Assembly: GCA_963739375.1 (NCBI GenBank)
Contig: CAVUAF010000024.1
Coordinates: 1 to 64,000 of the forward strand
DNA: 64,000 bases
Source: CAVUAF01 sp963739375
GTDB taxonomy: Bacteria; Acidobacteriota; Terriglobia; Terriglobales; Acidobacteriaceae
Direction: 5' to 3'
Below, piece by piece: positions 60,872 through 64,000 of the stretch. Below the pieces are notes generated by a model. That model did not search any database. It had not been told where the DNA came from and saw only the letters and a list, made by a program, of their open reading frames with translations. The position numbers and the translations under genes were made by a program. Each line of letters starts with the position of its first letter. The stretch's first letter is position 1.

Positions 60872-62116
60872 CTATTCTTTCCGCAGCGCCTCGACCGGCT
60901 GCAACAGCGCCGCTTTCCGTGCCGGGTACAGCCCCGCCGCCACCCCGGCGATGGTCAGCGAGCCGATCGCCAGCGCCGCCGACATCGGCACCAGGGTCGG
61001 GGGATCGAATCCCGGCGGCGACGGCAAAGTGTGCATCCAGCGCATCAGTCCGGCGGCCACCCCCATCCCCACCCCGCCGCTCAGCAAAGTGAGGAACGCG
61101 CCCTCCAGGAAGAACTGCGTTAGCACGCTGCGGTAGGTGGCGCCCAGCGCCTTGCGCAGCCCGATCTCCTGCGTTCGCTCCGCCACCGACACCAGCATGA
61201 TGTTGATAATGCCGATCGCTCCCAGCGCCAGGGTCACGATCCCCACCCCGCCCAGGAACATGTTCATGGCGTCGAAAATCTTCCCCACCATCTCCTCGTT
61301 CCGGATGGTGTCCCATTCATCGAAGGCGTCGCTGGCCTGCCAGTCGAAGCCGTGCCGCCGGCCAATGATCTTGTGCACATCCACCTTGGCATCGTCGTGC
61401 TGCCCGCGCACCCGCGGCTGGTAATTGATGAAGTTCACTACGTCGGACGAGGGCACCCCGCGCAGCGGAAAATAGGCCCGCATCGTCTGGTAGGGGATAA
61501 AGGCGCGCGTGTCCTGCGCGTTCTGCGAGTCCCGCGAGTTTTCCTCCAGCAGCCCGACGATTTCGAACCGTGTCCCGTTCAGCGTGATGGTGCTGCCCAG
61601 CGCCGGACGCCCGGGAAACAGGTTCTTGCGCAGGTCCACGGCGATGACCACCACGTTGCGCCGCTGCTCGTCGTCGGCGTCGTTCAGCCAGCGCCCCGCC
61701 TCCACCGGCACCGTGCGGATCTGGCTGTAGTTTGCGGTCACCCCGTTCAGCCCCACCCCGCTGTTGCCGTAGTCGCTCACCGCCCGCACGTCGCCCCGGC
61801 TCAGCACCGGCGCCGCGTTGCGCACGTTCGGCGCTTGGTAGCGGATGGCCAGGTAGTCGTCATAGGTCAGGAAGTAGCGCCGGTTGCCGGTGTGGCCCAC
61901 GATGGCGGGCGCCCGCCCGCCGAAGATGAACATCACGTCCTCCCCGAGCTGCGCCAGCTGCTTGCGGTTCCCGGTGCGAAACCCCTCTCCCACCCCCACC
62001 AGCAGCAGCAGCGACCCTACCCCCCAGGCGATCCCGAACATGGTGAGAAACGACCGCAGCTTGTGCGCCCACAGCGTGCGCAGGGTCTGGCCGACGATGT
62101 CCAGCAGCATCCGCAT
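60872..62116 (-). CDS. MacB-like ABC transporter permease (subtype B)
   Basis: A 414-residue permease of the B subtype, closest to the gene at 58164. It has MLLDIVGQTLRTLWAHKLRSF, MFGIAWGVGSLLLLVGVGEGF, the periplasmic part GEDVMFIFGGRAPAIVGHTG and GRWLNDADDEQRRNVVVIAV, and the FtsX core VGIVTLALGAIGIINIMLVSV, IGLRKALGATYRSVLTQFFLEGAF and AIGSLTIAGVAAGLYPARKAA. It is the first gene of the four-permease array. Upstream (62117-62310) is a 194-base gap facing the DUF255 gene with no clear promoter. Confidence 0.9.
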   Translation of the reverse strand: MRMLLDIVGQTLRTLWAHKLRSFLTMFGIAWGVGSLLLLVGVGEGFRTGNRKQLAQLGEDVMFIFGGRAPAIVGHTGNRRYFLTYDDYLAIRYQAPNVRNAAPVLSRGDVRAVSDYGNSGVGLNGVTANYSQIRTVPVEAGRWLNDADDEQRRNVVVIAVDLRKNLFPGRPALGSTITLNGTRFEIVGLLEENSRDSQNAQDTRAFIPYQTMRAYFPLRGVPSSDVVNFINYQPRVRGQHDDAKVDVHKIIGRRHGFDWQASDAFDEWDTIRNEEMVGKIFDAMNMFLGGVGIVTLALGAIGIINIMLVSVAERTQEIGLRKALGATYRSVLTQFFLEGAFLTLLSGGVGMGVAAGLMRWMHTLPSPPGFDPPTLVPMSAALAIGSLTIAGVAAGLYPARKAALLQPVEALRKE

Positions 62117-62310
62117 TCGCTGTCCTTATTGACGCAGAAAGGCGCCGGCAAGTTCCCCTGTTTCCCCGCCTGCCCGCCCAGCCTATCTTAAAAACGCTTC
62201 CCGAGCCCGAATGTTGCAGGCAGGAGGGCGCCTCCTCGGCAACTTGGTGCCCCGCACCCTTCCGCTGTCCGATTCGACCATTCCCCCTCCTGCATTTAGA
62301 CTCGTGGCCT

Positions 62311-64000
62311 ATGTCAGCCGAGACCAGGAACGCTCTGGGCAAGGCGTCTTCCGCCTATCTGCGCTCCGCCGCTCACCAGCCCATCCAGTGGCACGAGTTC
62401 GGGGAAGAAGCCTTTGCCCGCGCCCAGGCGGAAAGCAAGCCGGTCCTGCTCGACATCGGCGCGGTGTGGTGCCACTGGTGCCACGTGATGGACCGCGAGT
62501 CCTACGAGAGCCCTGAAGTCGCCGCCGTGATCAACGAGCACTTCGTCGCCGTCAAGGTGGACCGCGACGAGCGCCCCGACGTCGACGCCCGCTACCAGGC
62601 CGCGGTGCAGGCCATGAGCGGCCAGGGCGGCTGGCCGCTCACCGCGTTCCTCACTCCCGACGGACATCCCTTCTTCGGCGGCACCTACTTCCCCCCCGAC
62701 GACAAGTTCGGGCGTCCCGGCCTGCGCCGCATCCTGCTGGCCATCGCCCAGGCCTACCGCGAGAAGCGCGCCGCGGTGGTGGAATCGGCGGCCGCCGTCA
62801 TGGCCGCGCTCTCCCAGGCGGAAGACTTCTCCGGCCGCGGCGGCGAGATCAAGCCCCGCCTCCCGCAGCGTATCGTGGAATCGGCGCTCGCCATGTTCGA
62901 CGCCACGCACGGCGGCTTCGGCAGCGCCCCCAAGTTTCCCCATCCCGGCGCCCTTGACCTGGTCATCGACCGCTACGCGCGCACCGGCGACGACGCCCTG
63001 CGCCACCTCTTCACCACCACCCTCGAGCACATGGCGCGGGGCGGCGTCTACGACCAGCTCGCCGGCGGCTTCCATCGCTACTCGGTGGACGAGAAGTGGC
63101 TCGTGCCCCACTTCGAGAAGATGTCGTACGACAACTCGGAGCTGCTGAAGAACTACGTGCACGCCTTCCAGGCCACCCGCGACCCCTTCTTCGCCCACAT
63201 CGCGCGCGACATCATCCGCTGGCTCGACGCCACCCTCAGCGACCGCCAGCACGGCGGCTTCTTCGCCTCCCAGGACGCCGACGCCTCCCTCGCCGACGAC
63301 GGCGACTACTTCACCTGGACCCTTGCCGAGGCCAGCCAGGTCCTCGCCGCGGACGAGGTGGTGATCGCCGCGCTGCACTACGACATCGGCGAAACCGGCG
63401 AGATGCACCACGATCCCGCGCGCAACGTGCTGTGGGTGAGTGCCGGCGTCGAGGAGATTGCGGCGAGTAGCGGTCTCCCTGCCGAGCGCGTCCGCGACCT
63501 GCTCGACGCCGCGCGCCAGAAGCTGCTGGCCGCGCGCCTCCTGCGCCCCACGCCCTACATTGACCGCACTATCTACGTCGGCTGGAACGCGCTCTGCGTC
63601 GCCGCTTACCTGGAGGCGGCGCGCGTCCTCGACCTGCAGCCCGCGCGGCAGTTCGCGCTGCGCTCCCTCGACCGCATCCTGGCCCAGGGCTGGGACCACG
63701 AGCGCCGCGCGCTGCGGCATGTCATCGCCTACTCCGATCCGGGCTCCGCACCGCGCCCCGTCCCGGGCTTGCTCGACGATTACGCTTTCACCGCCGCCGC
63801 CTGCCTCGACGCCTACGAAGCCACCGCCGACCTCAGCTACTTCCGCTTCGCGCGGCAAATCGCCGACGCCATGCTGGAGCGCTTCTGCGACCGCGAGCTC
63901 GGCGGCTTCTTCGACACCCCGCTGCCCGCCTTCGCCGCCCCGGGCTCGGCGCTGGGCGCCCTGGTGGCCCGTCGCAAACCGTTTCAGGACGCGCCCACTC
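62311..64000 (+). CDS. DUF255 thioredoxin-domain protein (YyaL/Spata20-like), partial
   Basis: Open from ATG 62311 to the window end, at least 563 residues. The N-terminal thioredoxin-like domain has KPVLLDIGAVWCHWCHVMDR (CHWC redox motif), NEHFVAVKVDRDERPDVDAR and SGQGGWPLTAFLTPDGHPFF. It is followed by GGTYFPPDDKFGRPGLRRIL and an (alpha/alpha)6 N-acylglucosamine-2-epimerase-like domain: HGGFGSAPKFPHP, GGVYDQLAGGFHRYSVDEKW, HFEKMSYDNSELL and GGFFASQDADAS. The family (~680-700 residues) is widespread, with no settled function. The gene is truncated by the right edge. Confidence 0.93.
   Translation, partial: MSAETRNALGKASSAYLRSAAHQPIQWHEFGEEAFARAQAESKPVLLDIGAVWCHWCHVMDRESYESPEVAAVINEHFVAVKVDRDERPDVDARYQAAVQAMSGQGGWPLTAFLTPDGHPFFGGTYFPPDDKFGRPGLRRILLAIAQAYREKRAAVVESAAAVMAALSQAEDFSGRGGEIKPRLPQRIVESALAMFDATHGGFGSAPKFPHPGALDLVIDRYARTGDDALRHLFTTTLEHMARGGVYDQLAGGFHRYSVDEKWLVPHFEKMSYDNSELLKNYVHAFQATRDPFFAHIARDIIRWLDATLSDRQHGGFFASQDADASLADDGDYFTWTLAEASQVLAADEVVIAALHYDIGETGEMHHDPARNVLWVSAGVEEIAASSGLPAERVRDLLDAARQKLLAARLLRPTPYIDRTIYVGWNALCVAAYLEAARVLDLQPARQFALRSLDRILAQGWDHERRALRHVIAYSDPGSAPRPVPGLLDDYAFTAAACLDAYEATADLSYFRFARQIADAMLERFCDRELGGFFDTPLPAFAAPGSALGALVARRKPFQDAPT

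Overview
The window reads as high-GC bacterial chromosome, most likely from an Acidobacteriota member. The clues are FecR-like and PEP-CTERM proteins, a DUF1800/DUF1501 pair, arrays of MacB/FtsX-type permeases without an ATPase, and short interspersed repeats containing GTCATCCCGAGCG. This assignment is inferred from gene content; no rRNA or tRNA gene was seen. Several genes carry single-base frameshifts (PseI-like, PseB-like, an alpha/beta hydrolase, an M20 peptidase, DUF1800, prolyl oligopeptidase). This could be real decay or a draft or metagenome assembly with residual indels.

Layout. 1-2312 is a graveyard: a fragment of a YVTN beta-propeller gene, a decayed IS701/IS4-like transposase remnant, and a 5'-truncated prolyl oligopeptidase. 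2395-5620 holds small envelope or hypothetical genes: a coiled-coil secreted protein, two small membrane proteins, a FecR-like protein and a PEP-CTERM protein. 5804-27581 is one tightly packed minus-strand operon of 17 genes for a surface glycan, many with ATGA or TGATG overlaps. It contains sugar aminotransferase-fold proteins, FemAB/GNAT acyltransferases, two asparagine-synthase-type amidotransferases, glycosyltransferases, an initiating phosphoglycosyl transferase, a polysaccharide deacetylase, methyltransferases, and a CDP-sugar branch (RfbF-SDR fusion, C-methyltransferase, RmlC-like epimerase, SDR).

27730-29613 is a two-gene plus-strand unit: a methyltransferase and a DUF115/sialyltransferase-like protein. 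It converges on a second minus-strand operon (38936 to 29588) for a nonulosonic acid of pseudaminic type: PseB, PseC, an oxidoreductase fused to an SpsF-like cytidylyltransferase, a class III aminotransferase, PseG fused to a PseH-like acetyltransferase, a PseI-like synthase and a Wzx-type flippase. A good sigma70-type promoter lies upstream of PseB. Diverging from it, 39165-47182 encodes a Wzz/BY-kinase, a TPR/carbohydrate-binding-like protein, an O-antigen ligase/polymerase, a GT2 glycosyltransferase and a PglF/CapD-type 4,6-dehydratase. Together 5.8-47.2 kb looks like a Wzx/Wzy-type polysaccharide locus unusually rich in gene fusions.

47268-64000 is mostly housekeeping or accessory: an MBL-fold hydrolase, a YeiH-type permease, a tandem 250-bp hairpin repeat, glycerate 2-kinase, an alpha/beta hydrolase, an M20 peptidase, the DUF1800/DUF1501 pair, four MacB-like permeases arranged as a duplicated B-A pair with interspersed repeats between them, and a DUF255 thioredoxin-domain protein running off the right edge.
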